Assembly (NCBI RefSeq): GCF_019264485.1
Contig: NZ_JAHVAA010000012.1
Span: 1-64,000, forward strand
Length of the DNA: 64,000 bases
Direction: 5' to 3'
Source of the DNA: Sediminibacterium sp.
Lineage (GTDB): Bacteria; Bacteroidota; Bacteroidia; Chitinophagales; Chitinophagaceae
Numbering within the stretch: position 1 is the stretch's first letter; every line of letters begins with the position of its first letter. Of the stretch, positions 27,362 through 35,233 are shown piece by piece. Below the pieces are notes generated by a model. It saw only the letters and a program-made list of their open reading frames with translations. It did no database searches and had not been told where the DNA came from. The position numbers and the translations under genes are program-made.

Positions 27362-28210
27362 TTATAATTTTTTGATCAGTTCTGTACCCAGTTTCACGTA
27401 TTCAGCATTGGGTGCAGGAGCCGACTTGGCAAGTTCTATACACTTTTCTGCGCTGGCTTTGGCACTTACTTTATCACCTAAGTCGCGCTGAATTTTAGCT
27501 TTTAAAAGATAGATCCAGAAACCATTTGGATTTGCTTCTGTTGCTTTTGTGGCAGCGCTTAATGCTTTAGTATAGTCTTTATCCCACTCGTAGTAAAAAT
27601 TGGCAGCAGGCCAATAAGCATTCGGATTTACTTTTTCGGCGCTTAATGCTTTTTCTACCTGGGCACGTAAACGGTCTTTAACATTGGTGCTGATAGGTAT
27701 GCGAACCGAAGTGCCACCCCACATAATATTGAGGTCGCAACTTTCAAAACCGATGTTGGAAAACTGCATGGTAAAAGATTCGGTATTACCGGCGGCTTTA
27801 TCGGCTTTTACTTTAAAACGAACCACATCTTCAGCTTCTTTATATCCGTCGGTACCCCAGTTGGTTAAACCTTTGTTCAGGATTACTTCCCAGTTGTCTT
27901 TTCCGGGGATGGTATACAGTACATAAGAACCTGTATCAAGTCTTTTACCGCCGATGGTAACATTATCTGTAAACTTCAAACGGGTAGCGGCATTGGCACC
28001 TGTGCGCCATAATGTGTTTAGTGGAGCCAGATCGCTGCCTTCTTTCAGTAAACTGCGGCCATTGATATTGGGGCGTGAATAAGTGAGTTCTATGGAACCC
28101 ATACCAAAAGCCTGTGTAATGCGCTGGGTGGTACTGGGCTGTGGCATATTAATTTGCGCGAATGCATTGATGCTGCAAATGGTGGCAGCAAGCAATAAGA
28201 GTTTTTTCAT
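27362..28210 (-). CDS. DUF2911 secreted protein with TPR-like C-terminus
   Basis: 282 residues. Signal peptide KKLLLLAATICSINAFAQ; then the DUF2911 beta domain (QAFGMGSIELTYSRPNINGR, LNTLWRTGANAATRLKFTDN, YVLYTIPGKDNWEVILNK). A C-terminal helical part (DYTKALSAATKATEANPNGF, SAKASAEKCIELAKS) resembles tetratricopeptide repeats. Function unknown; widespread in Bacteroidota and periplasmic by its signal. Confidence 0.9.
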   Translation of the reverse strand: MKKLLLLAATICSINAFAQINMPQPSTTQRITQAFGMGSIELTYSRPNINGRSLLKEGSDLAPLNTLWRTGANAATRLKFTDNVTIGGKRLDTGSYVLYTIPGKDNWEVILNKGLTNWGTDGYKEAEDVVRFKVKADKAAGNTESFTMQFSNIGFESCDLNIMWGGTSVRIPISTNVKDRLRAQVEKALSAEKVNPNAYWPAANFYYEWDKDYTKALSAATKATEANPNGFWIYLLKAKIQRDLGDKVSAKASAEKCIELAKSAPAPNAEYVKLGTELIKKL

Positions 28211-28287
28211 ATTGATGATCGTTTTAGAAATGTAAAGCTACCTGAATTTCATCCAAGAAATGAACCATTTATACTGAAAGAGGCAGA

Positions 28288-29190
28288 TTATTTTTTAAAC
28301 GCCGGATGAAACTGTTGTAAAGTATTCCTGAGAAAATCACGATCAAGATGGGTGTAAATTTCTGTTGTGGTAATGCTTTCATGCCCCAGCATTTCCTGAA
28401 CGGCCCGTAAATCGGCACCACCTTCTACCAGGTGTGTAGCAAAAGAATGCCTGAAAGTGTGTGGTGATATGGTTTTACTGATACCTGCTTTTTTAACCAG
28501 ATCCCGGATAATATAAAAAATCATTACCCTCGATAATCCCTTGCCCCTTGAATTGAGAAACAGTATGTCTTCAGCCCCTTTTACCAATGGCTGATGAACC
28601 CTGATATTGTCCTTATAGAGTTTGATGTATTTCACCGCATCTGAACCAATGGGTACCAGTCTTTCTTTATCGCCTTTACCAATTACCCTGATAAAACCTA
28701 CATCAAGATAGAGACATGATATTTTTAAACCTACCACTTCACTCACCCGTAAGCCGCAGCTGTACATGGTTTCAAGAATAGCTTTGTTGCGCCCTCCTTC
28801 GGGTTTACTTTGATCAATCTGACCAATAATCAGTTCTATCTCTTCAAAACTCAGTACATCGGGTAAAGCTCTTTTTGTTTTAGGTGTTTCGAGCAGGGCA
28901 GTAGGGTCAACAGAAACAACCTGTTCTGTAAGCAGGTATTTATAAAAACTCCTGATACCTGAAATAATTCTTGCCTGCGAAGTGGCTGTCATGCCCAATT
29001 CACCAATCCATTTTACAAATCCCTGCAAGTCTTTCAATGTAATGGAAGAAGGAGGTGGTATGTTTTCTTCCTTGGTGAGGAAGAGGGTGAGTTTGTCAAC
29101 ATCACGCAAGTAGGCTTCAACCGACAGGTCACTCAAGGATTTCTCGAGTCGGAGGAAAGCTTTGAATCCTTTTTTATATGCGTCCCACAT
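28288..29190 (-). CDS. xerD: Site-specific tyrosine recombinase XerD
   Basis: 300 residues from ATG 29190 (MWDAYKKGFKAFL). SAM-like N-terminal core-binding domain, then the catalytic domain with Arg in SCGLRVSEVVGL, Lys in GKGDKERLVP, HTFRHSFATHL, a His in LGHESITTT and the nucleophile Tyr in EIYTHLDRD. Resolves chromosome dimers at dif with its partner. The longer open frame upstream translates TTTGAAAATTTG repeats and is not real. Confidence 0.95.
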   Translation of the reverse strand: MWDAYKKGFKAFLRLEKSLSDLSVEAYLRDVDKLTLFLTKEENIPPPSSITLKDLQGFVKWIGELGMTATSQARIISGIRSFYKYLLTEQVVSVDPTALLETPKTKRALPDVLSFEEIELIIGQIDQSKPEGGRNKAILETMYSCGLRVSEVVGLKISCLYLDVGFIRVIGKGDKERLVPIGSDAVKYIKLYKDNIRVHQPLVKGAEDILFLNSRGKGLSRVMIFYIIRDLVKKAGISKTISPHTFRHSFATHLVEGGADLRAVQEMLGHESITTTEIYTHLDRDFLRNTLQQFHPAFKK

Positions 29191-29193
29191 GGT

Positions 29194-29230
29194 AATTTGA
29201 AAATTTGAGAATTTGGAAATTTGGAAATGA
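29194..29230. repeat. AATTTGAAAATTTG word repeat before xerD
   Basis: Tandem variants of AATTTGRAAATTTGG immediately 5' of xerD (start codon 29190), on the divergent side facing the YkgJ gene. Same family as 18012-18150 and 33788-33903. Confidence 0.8.
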
Positions 29231-29391
29231 GACGATTCGAGAGATTTTTGTTTTGCGTAAAAATAGAGATTAATAAGGGCTTTAAGAGAAACAGGGGATA
29301 AGTCAATAAATCTGTGGGTTTGTATAAAATGATTTGGCATAACGCAGTGGCTCACCGATATTGCAAGCATAAATAATTATTCAAGTTCTAC

Positions 29392-29892
29392 ATGCAGCCG
29401 ATAAACCTTCGTTCGTTCAAACAAAAAGTAAGACATCACCAGAAAGCATTCAAAAAATTTTTAGGAAAGATTGAGAAAAATCCGCCCAGACATTTAGATA
29501 AAATGGCGGAAACAATTGATGCTGAAGTGTGGAAGGAAATTGATTGCCTTAGCTGTGCCAACTGCTGCAAAACCATGAGCCCCACTTTTACCAATAGCGA
29601 TATCAAAAGAATTGCGAATCATTTCAGCATGACGCCGAAAGAATTCAAGGAAAAATGGTTGTATTTTGATGAAGAAGATGGCGACTGGATGAATACCAAA
29701 CAACCCTGCCAGTTTTTAAACCTCGGCACCAATATGTGCGCAATCTATGAAGTAAGACCCACTGACTGCGCAGGTTTTCCGCACCTGAAGAAAAAGAAAA
29801 TGACAGAATATATTCACGTGCACCAGCAGAATATTTCATATTGTCCTGCCACATTTAAGATGGTAGAAAAAATGATGGAACGGGTATCCTGA
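29392..29892 (+). CDS. YkgJ-type cysteine-cluster protein (Fe-S/Zn-binding)
   Basis: 166 residues. The YkgJ cysteine pattern is visible as CLSCANCC, QPCQFL, MCAIYEVRPTDCAGFP and a late Cys in ISYCPATF. Members are thought to bind iron-sulfur clusters or zinc and are sometimes linked to protein modification; no function can be assigned. The stop is 1 nt from the stop region of the converging ygiD gene, so no terminator lies between them. Confidence 0.88.
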   Translation: MQPINLRSFKQKVRHHQKAFKKFLGKIEKNPPRHLDKMAETIDAEVWKEIDCLSCANCCKTMSPTFTNSDIKRIANHFSMTPKEFKEKWLYFDEEDGDWMNTKQPCQFLNLGTNMCAIYEVRPTDCAGFPHLKKKKMTEYIHVHQQNISYCPATFKMVEKMMERVS

Positions 29893-29893
29893 A

Positions 29894-30712
29894 CTAACCA
29901 ATCATTACTGAAGTCATAGAGATGGAACCATAAATGGTTTTGTCATTAAAGAACTGAAGGCTGTCATTATCATCTTTCAAACCCAGCAAATAAAGCAGGG
30001 GTAGAAAATGTTCCGGAGTGGGTATCGACTGTTGAACGGCTTTACCCAATGACTGATAGCCAGTTAATTGTTGATGATCGCCTTTTCTAATCAAATCTTT
30101 AAAATAGTCATTCGCTTCCACAGCCCAGTCATAGCCTGTTTCTGGCGTGCGCCAGTTCATCACCCCAAGGTTATGAACCATATTGCCACTGCCAACAATC
30201 AATACCCCTTTATTACGCAATACAGATAGCTCTTTTGCCAGCGCATAATGCCATTCTGGTTTTTGTAATTGATTCATGCTGAGTTGTACCACCGGTACTG
30301 ATGCCTCCGGATACATGTGATTCAATATGCTCCAGCATCCATGATCAAGTCCCCATTGATGATCTTCCTGTACATCTGCTGACTGTATCGCTTTCCTTGT
30401 CATTTCAGCCAGCGCAGGGCTGCCGGGTGCAGGGTAGTCTACATCAAAAAGTGGTTTCGGAAACCCATAAAAATCATGGATGGTTCTGGGTCTTTCCATA
30501 GCCGTAACAAAAGTTCCCCTGGTTTCCCAATGAGCCGAAATACAGAGAATGGCTGATGGGGTTGGTATATAAGCGGCTATGTTTTTCCATCCGGTCACAA
30601 ATTCATTTAACTCAATGGCATTCATCGGACTGCCATGCCCAACAAAGAGAGCTGGCATGCGGTCTGATGAACCTGATTTCTTGATAATATCTGTGAGGGA
30701 TGAAAAAGTCAA
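29894..30712 (-). CDS. ygiD: 4,5-DOPA extradiol dioxygenase-like (LigB class III family, YgiD)
   Basis: 272 residues. Class III extradiol dioxygenase: the FVGHGSPMNAIE, SAHWETRG, LDHGCWSIL and SGNMVHNLGV motifs supply metal-ligand His residues, and PTPEHFLPLLYLLG is a family hallmark. Cleaves catecholic rings such as L-DOPA. TTG at 30712 is taken as start because the segment from it to SSDRMPALF resembles other members; the first ATG is 30658. Convergent with the YkgJ gene. Confidence 0.85.
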   Translation of the reverse strand: MTFSSLTDIIKKSGSSDRMPALFVGHGSPMNAIELNEFVTGWKNIAAYIPTPSAILCISAHWETRGTFVTAMERPRTIHDFYGFPKPLFDVDYPAPGSPALAEMTRKAIQSADVQEDHQWGLDHGCWSILNHMYPEASVPVVQLSMNQLQKPEWHYALAKELSVLRNKGVLIVGSGNMVHNLGVMNWRTPETGYDWAVEANDYFKDLIRKGDHQQLTGYQSLGKAVQQSIPTPEHFLPLLYLLGLKDDNDSLQFFNDKTIYGSISMTSVMIG

Positions 30713-30791
30713 TATTTAATGTTTAGACATTAAAATTAGTTTATTTTGAATATATAGAAAAATTAAAGGATAAAGTAGTCGAAATATTTTC

Positions 30792-31151
30792 TCAGAAATA
30801 AACGTCTTCAATCAGGTAAATTTCTTTGGAGATGCCATTAACAAGCGTAATAGCGATAACATCAAACTGAAGGTATTTCCATTCAGGGAAACGATACTGG
30901 TATTCTTCAGCGGCATTCTTCAAGTGGGTCATTTTTTCTCTGGTAATACTTTCTTCAGGTTTGCCAAATCGCATGGAGTTACGGGTTTTTACTTCTACAA
31001 AATGAAGTTTTTTGTTTTTGAAGGCAATAATATCTACTTCCCAGTGTTTAAAACGCCAGTTACGTTCAATAATTGTATACCCTTTATCTGTAAGGAAAGC
31101 TGCAGCAATATCTTCCCCCTGCTGACCGGTTGCGATGTTTGTTTGTTGCAT
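30792..31151 (-). CDS. YraN family (UPF0102) predicted endonuclease
   Basis: 119 residues with the restriction-endonuclease-like core: GQQGEDIAAAFLTDKGYTII, RNWRFKHWEVDIIAFKN and LHFVEVKTR give the E...D...EVK catalytic pattern. Possibly acts on branched or recombination DNA; function unproven. The gene lies 75 bp from the divergent manA gene. Confidence 0.9.
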   Translation of the reverse strand: MQQTNIATGQQGEDIAAAFLTDKGYTIIERNWRFKHWEVDIIAFKNKKLHFVEVKTRNSMRFGKPEESITREKMTHLKNAAEEYQYRFPEWKYLQFDVIAITLVNGISKEIYLIEDVYF

Positions 31152-31226
31152 GGTTTCGTTAAAACTTGATTAGTGGAATATGATTTTGACGGATTTCAAC
31201 GTTATTTAAATACTAATCACACAATA

Positions 31227-32462
31227 ATGAATCCATCATATACGATTTTGCCGATACAAGGTAAAGTGCAACACTACGAATGGGGCGGCTTAAGCTTTAT
31301 TCCTGCATTATTGGGGATAAATAATGAAAAAAAACGCCCTTTTGCTGAATATTGGCTGGGAGTTCATCCATTGGGTATATCGCAGATTTTACATGAAAAT
31401 GGCGCTGTTTTATTGTCGGATTTTATCAGTGCCAACCCTGATAAAGCACTTTCAGCTACAGTCAATCATAAGTTTGGTGGTCTACCTTACCTCTTGAAAA
31501 TTCTTGATGTAAACCAGATGCTATCTATTCAGGTACATCCAAAAAAAGAGGTAGCCATAGAGGGATTTGACAGAGAGGATCGAATGGGGATTGCCAGAAA
31601 TGCATACAATCGTAATTATAAGGACCAGAATCATAAACCAGAAGTAATGCTGGCAATCAGTGAATTCTGGCTGTTACATGGATTTAAACCGCAGGCTCAG
31701 CTGGAGGAAGCCCTCTCAGAAATACATGAGTTTCAGATTCTGTTACCCTTGTTTAAAAAGGAAGGATTGGCATCATTGTACAGTTTTATCATGGAAATGG
31801 ATCAGCAGTCTGTGAATAATCTTTTATTGCCATTGGTGAAAAGAGAAATCAGGAATAAAAGAGAAGGTTTGCTGACAAAAAAAGACCCCGGGTGGTGGGT
31901 AGCCAAATATTACCAGGAAGAAAATCCGGTAGGCGACATCGACAGAGGCGTGTTCTCTATTTATCTTTTCAATATAACTCAGTTACAACCCGGAGAAGCC
32001 ATTTTTCAGGGTGTCGGCGTTCCGCATGCATACCTGGAGGGACAAAATATTGAATTGATGTCGAACAGCGATAATGTATTACGTGGCGGACTTACCTCTA
32101 AACATATTGATGTGCCGGAATTATTGGCCAATACCCGTTTCGAATCGATCACCCCAAAGATTCTTACAGGAAGAACTATAAAAGATGGGGAAACAGTGTT
32201 CTATTTTCCAGTTCCGGATTTCGCGCTGGGTTATGTACAATTGAATGAAGCTGCATTATTTGAAGACAAAGCAACAGGCCCGGAAATATGGATGGTTTTG
32301 GAAGGAGGGGTGATCATTAATAACAGTATGGTTGTGAAAAAAGGGGAATCTTTTATTGTATTTCCTGATAATGACTATCAGTTCAGAACATCCGGTAAAA
32401 CACAACTCTGTAAAGCATTTGTTCCTGCAGATAATGCTTATTCACAATATGAGGAAAATTGA
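31227..32462 (+). CDS. manA: Mannose-6-phosphate isomerase, class I
   Basis: 411 residues from the ATG at 31227. Zn-dependent Man6P/Fru6P isomerase, cytosolic. Motifs: IQGKVQHYEWGG start, LSIQVHPKKEVA (Zn His), NHKPEVMLAI, GVGVPHAYLEGQNIELMSNS and LRGGLTSKHID. The product supplies GDP-mannose and other sugar nucleotides. It lies 50 bp upstream of the DUF6580 gene on the same strand, possibly one transcript. Confidence 0.96.
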   Translation: MNPSYTILPIQGKVQHYEWGGLSFIPALLGINNEKKRPFAEYWLGVHPLGISQILHENGAVLLSDFISANPDKALSATVNHKFGGLPYLLKILDVNQMLSIQVHPKKEVAIEGFDREDRMGIARNAYNRNYKDQNHKPEVMLAISEFWLLHGFKPQAQLEEALSEIHEFQILLPLFKKEGLASLYSFIMEMDQQSVNNLLLPLVKREIRNKREGLLTKKDPGWWVAKYYQEENPVGDIDRGVFSIYLFNITQLQPGEAIFQGVGVPHAYLEGQNIELMSNSDNVLRGGLTSKHIDVPELLANTRFESITPKILTGRTIKDGETVFYFPVPDFALGYVQLNEAALFEDKATGPEIWMVLEGGVIINNSMVVKKGESFIVFPDNDYQFRTSGKTQLCKAFVPADNAYSQYEEN

Positions 32463-32512
32463 AACCCGAACTTTGAGCAGAAGGCCTATTTTTGTGCCTG
32501 AAATTGATCACA

Positions 32513-33079
32513 ATGAAATTGAACCGTTCACTTATTATTTCTCTGGTACTCACCGTTTTTTTAAGTGCCATCTATCGTGCCATGCCTAACAGACCCTGGG
32601 GGTTTGCTCCACAGTTTGCCATTGCCTTATTTGCCGGGGCTTTGTTTGTAAAAGATAAAAAATGGGCTTTTATCATACCATTGGTTTCCATGTTCCTGTC
32701 TGATTTATTATACCAGGCATTATATGTAAATGGTTTGACTGAAATTCAGGGTTTTTACACAGGTCAGTGGAAAAACTACCTGCTCTTTACTTCATTAACC
32801 ATGTTTGGCTTCCTGCTTAAAAAAGGAAAACCATTTCAGGTTTTGGCTGCTTCACTGGCAACACCAACTACTTTCTTTCTTGTATCCAACTTCATGGTTT
32901 GGTCAGGCGGAGGTGGATTAAATCGTCCTAAAACTGTTGAAGGTCTGATTCAGTGTTATGCAGATGCCATTCCTTTTTATGGAAACAGCTTAATCGCTAC
33001 CGTTGTATTCTCGGCTATTTTGTTTGGTGGATATTATTTGCTGAACCAATACAGTGCCAAAAAAGCATTAGTTAAATAA
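32513..33079 (+). CDS. DUF6580 family membrane protein (ECF S-component-like)
   Basis: 188 residues from the ATG at 32513. About six membrane helices. The RAMPNRPWGFAPQFAIALFA start is characteristic of DUF6580, which resembles S components of energy-coupling factor vitamin transporters; the substrate is unknown and no EcfAT genes are seen nearby. Ends at a perfect hairpin terminator. Confidence 0.8.
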   Translation: MKLNRSLIISLVLTVFLSAIYRAMPNRPWGFAPQFAIALFAGALFVKDKKWAFIIPLVSMFLSDLLYQALYVNGLTEIQGFYTGQWKNYLLFTSLTMFGFLLKKGKPFQVLAASLATPTTFFLVSNFMVWSGGGGLNRPKTVEGLIQCYADAIPFYGNSLIATVVFSAILFGGYYLLNQYSAKKALVK

Positions 33080-33100
33080 GATACAGTTGTTAACGCAACG

Positions 33101-33136
33101 ACTAAAAAAGGAAGCCATAGGGCTTCCTTTTTTAGT
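33101..33136. terminator. Perfect bidirectional terminator
   Basis: Sixteen-bp perfect arms ACTAAAAAAGGAAGCC / GGCTTCCTTTTTTAGT with a 4-nt loop. It includes the stop codon of the converging ligase gene. Confidence 0.95.
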
Positions 33137-33779
33137 GTAGTACCAGTTCTGAGAACCAATAATTTTCATGTTCCATTGTTTGGGTAACAGTGATGGGGAG
33201 CGCTTGTGTAAACAGGGGACAGTTATATACCAATGTATGAAATTCTCCATTTTCACCACAGGCATCTACCCCGAGTGCTTCGAGTTCATCTACCAGTGAT
33301 ACTGTTATGGTTCTCCCAAGAAAGCTGGGGCCCATGGTACTATTGCAACTCACTATCATGGTTTCAATACCCGATTCGAGCATTTCAAATACCAATTTTT
33401 TTCTGTTCTGAAGCCAAAGTGGTAAATATGCATTCAGGCCGGCACTTGTACATACCTTTTCTTCCCAGTCGCGATGCGCCTGTAAATCGATATCGCCAAA
33501 GACAGCATCGGTTAACAGGTATTTTTCTTTCAGGCTTATAAGTGCTTGTACAAAATTCTTTTCATATTCCTGCCAACTGCTGCTGATCAGGTGTATGGGT
33601 AATTTCGCAGCAGCAGCCTGTGCCCTTAAAATATGCTCAGGAATACCATGGCTTCTTGAAATCTTGCCAGATTCATTCATTACATTGAATAAGACAGAAG
33701 GGGTCATGCCAGCCGCTACAGCTTTCATTAACGCAAAGCAACTGTCTTTGCCACCACTCCAGGAAGAGAGACAATTCAT
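33132..33779 (-). CDS. Dph6-like ATP-pyrophosphatase (diphthine-ammonia ligase family)
   Basis: 215 residues of the PP-loop ATPase fold: SSWSGGKDSCFAL at residues 5-17, then the MJ0570-type signature SGIETMIVS and GENGEFHTLVYNCP. Archaeal and eukaryotic Dph6 amidates diphthine on EF-2, which bacteria lack, so a different amidation substrate is likely here. The stop codon sits inside the terminator stem. Upstream lies a TTTGAAAA-type inverted repeat. Confidence 0.85.
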   Translation of the reverse strand: MNCLSSWSGGKDSCFALMKAVAAGMTPSVLFNVMNESGKISRSHGIPEHILRAQAAAAKLPIHLISSSWQEYEKNFVQALISLKEKYLLTDAVFGDIDLQAHRDWEEKVCTSAGLNAYLPLWLQNRKKLVFEMLESGIETMIVSCNSTMGPSFLGRTITVSLVDELEALGVDACGENGEFHTLVYNCPLFTQALPITVTQTMEHENYWFSELVLH

Positions 33780-33787
33780 TAATTGGT

Positions 33788-33903
33788 GAATTTGGAAATT
33801 TGGAAATGAAAGACCGTTAAGAGCATACTGCTATCAACAGTTAAATTATTTATTAGAAACTTAAGCATTGAATTCATTTTCAAATTTTCAAATTTTCAAA
33901 TTC
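33788..33903. repeat. TTTGAAAA inverted repeat running into rnhA
   Basis: Arm 1 (33788-33810, GAATTTGGAAATTTGGAAAT and on) is the near-perfect inverse of arm 2 (33873-33903, TTCATTTTCAAATTTTCAAA and on). Arm 2 encodes the last seven residues and the stop of rnhA (minus strand). Confidence 0.9.
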
Positions 33904-34359
33904 AACATCTATCAACAAGTTATTTCCATCCGCTGCTTCCGTTGCCAACTCATCGCATCGGTTATTCCAGGGGTTATCGGCATGTCCTTTTACCCAATGA
34001 AACCTTACTTTAAAATGTTGGGCAATGGCTTTATACCTTAACCAGAGGTCTTTGTTTTTTTTGCCCCCTTTGAAATCTGTTCTGATCCAGTTATCCAGCC
34101 ATTTCTTCTCTACAGAATTTACGATATACTGGCTGTCGGTATAGATGGTGACAGCAATATTTTTTTTAGTTAATGATTCCAATGCTACAATCACGCCCAA
34201 AAGTTCCATGCGGTTATTGGTGGTGAGTCGGTAGCCGGCAGATATTTCTTTACGTTGGTTTCCCCAAAGCAAAACAATACCATAACCACCCGGACCCGGA
34301 TTGCCCCTTGATGAGCCATCGGTATAAATAATCAGTTGATGTGCCTGCTGTTCACTCAT
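33880..34359 (-). CDS. rnhA: Ribonuclease HI
   Basis: 159 residues. Cleaves the RNA strand of RNA-DNA hybrids. Catalytic D in IYTDGSSRGNPGPGG, E in NNRMELLGV, D in IYTDSQYIVNSV and HWVKGHADNPWNNRCDELA. The C-terminal EFENLKI is encoded entirely by the TTTGAAAA word repeat, so the natural end may have been rewritten by insertion of that element. Overlaps phzF by 4 bp. Confidence 0.96.
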   Translation of the reverse strand: MSEQQAHQLIIYTDGSSRGNPGPGGYGIVLLWGNQRKEISAGYRLTTNNRMELLGVIVALESLTKKNIAVTIYTDSQYIVNSVEKKWLDNWIRTDFKGGKKNKDLWLRYKAIAQHFKVRFHWVKGHADNPWNNRCDELATEAADGNNLLIDVEFENLKI

Positions 34360-35144
34360 GCGATCCTGTATGTTCCTTTCATGTATAAAACGGCTTTGCC
34401 GGCAATGGTTACACGATCGCCGTTAAGGCCACACCATAAATCGCCTCTGCGTTTTGAAAGCTGAACGGCTTTCATGGAAGTCATGTTTAATTCTTTGGCC
34501 CAGTAGGGAATGAGTGTGGCGTGAGCAGAACCCGTTACCGGGTCTTCCCCAATTACAGAATTGGGTACAAAGAAACGGGATACAAAATCTGCCTGTTTCC
34601 CTTTGGCGGTGATGATGATACCCAGTGTTTCTACCTGATTGAGCTGAACAAAATCGGGAACAGCATTTAATACTTCTTCCTCATTTTCATACACCAGAAA
34701 ATAATCGCGTGAACGTAATACTTTGCTGGGTTTTATACTGAAGCCTTCTAATAAATGTGCCGGTATTTCGGTGCTCACAGGCATGCGGGCAGGGAAATTC
34801 ATTTCCATCAGCTCATCCTTTTTACTTACCGTTAGTAAACCACTCTTGCTGTGAAAACGAATTTCTTCTTTGGTATATCCTAATTCAGTAAATGAAACAT
34901 AAGCAGTGGCAAGGGTAGGGTGCCCAGCCAGATCGATTTCCAATTCAGGTGTAAACCAACGGATATCATAATCGCCGTCAGGTCTTTGCACAAAAAACGC
35001 CGTTTCTGATAAATTATTTTCGTTGGCTAATTGTTGCATGGTCTCGGTAGATAACCATTCATCTAACGGACATACAGCCGCAGGATTTCCGCCAAATACA
35101 TGATCAGTAAAAGCGTCTACGGTATAAATAGGATAGCTGCGCAT
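34356..35144 (-). CDS. PhzF family isomerase/epimerase
   Basis: 262 residues, PhzF fold: YTVDAFTDHVFGGNPAAVCP start, ENNLSETAFFV with the catalytic Glu, RWFTPELEIDLAGHPTLATA, and GEDPVTGSAH. Family members isomerise cyclic amino-acid-like compounds; outside phenazine pathways the role is mostly unknown. It is translationally coupled to rnhA (ATGA overlap). Confidence 0.88.
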   Translation of the reverse strand: MRSYPIYTVDAFTDHVFGGNPAAVCPLDEWLSTETMQQLANENNLSETAFFVQRPDGDYDIRWFTPELEIDLAGHPTLATAYVSFTELGYTKEEIRFHSKSGLLTVSKKDELMEMNFPARMPVSTEIPAHLLEGFSIKPSKVLRSRDYFLVYENEEEVLNAVPDFVQLNQVETLGIIITAKGKQADFVSRFFVPNSVIGEDPVTGSAHATLIPYWAKELNMTSMKAVQLSKRRGDLWCGLNGDRVTIAGKAVLYMKGTYRIA

Positions 35145-35233
35145 ATAAAAAATTGAACGACAAAGTAAATTGATTCAAGCAAACAATAAATGCCTTTAAT
35201 CACAATTCGTTTAACCTCTTATACACATTGTGC

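Noticed and set aside
29191..29370. N-terminal extension of xerD
   Set aside because: The extension translates AATTTGAAAATTTG repeats; family length and start fit ATG 29190.
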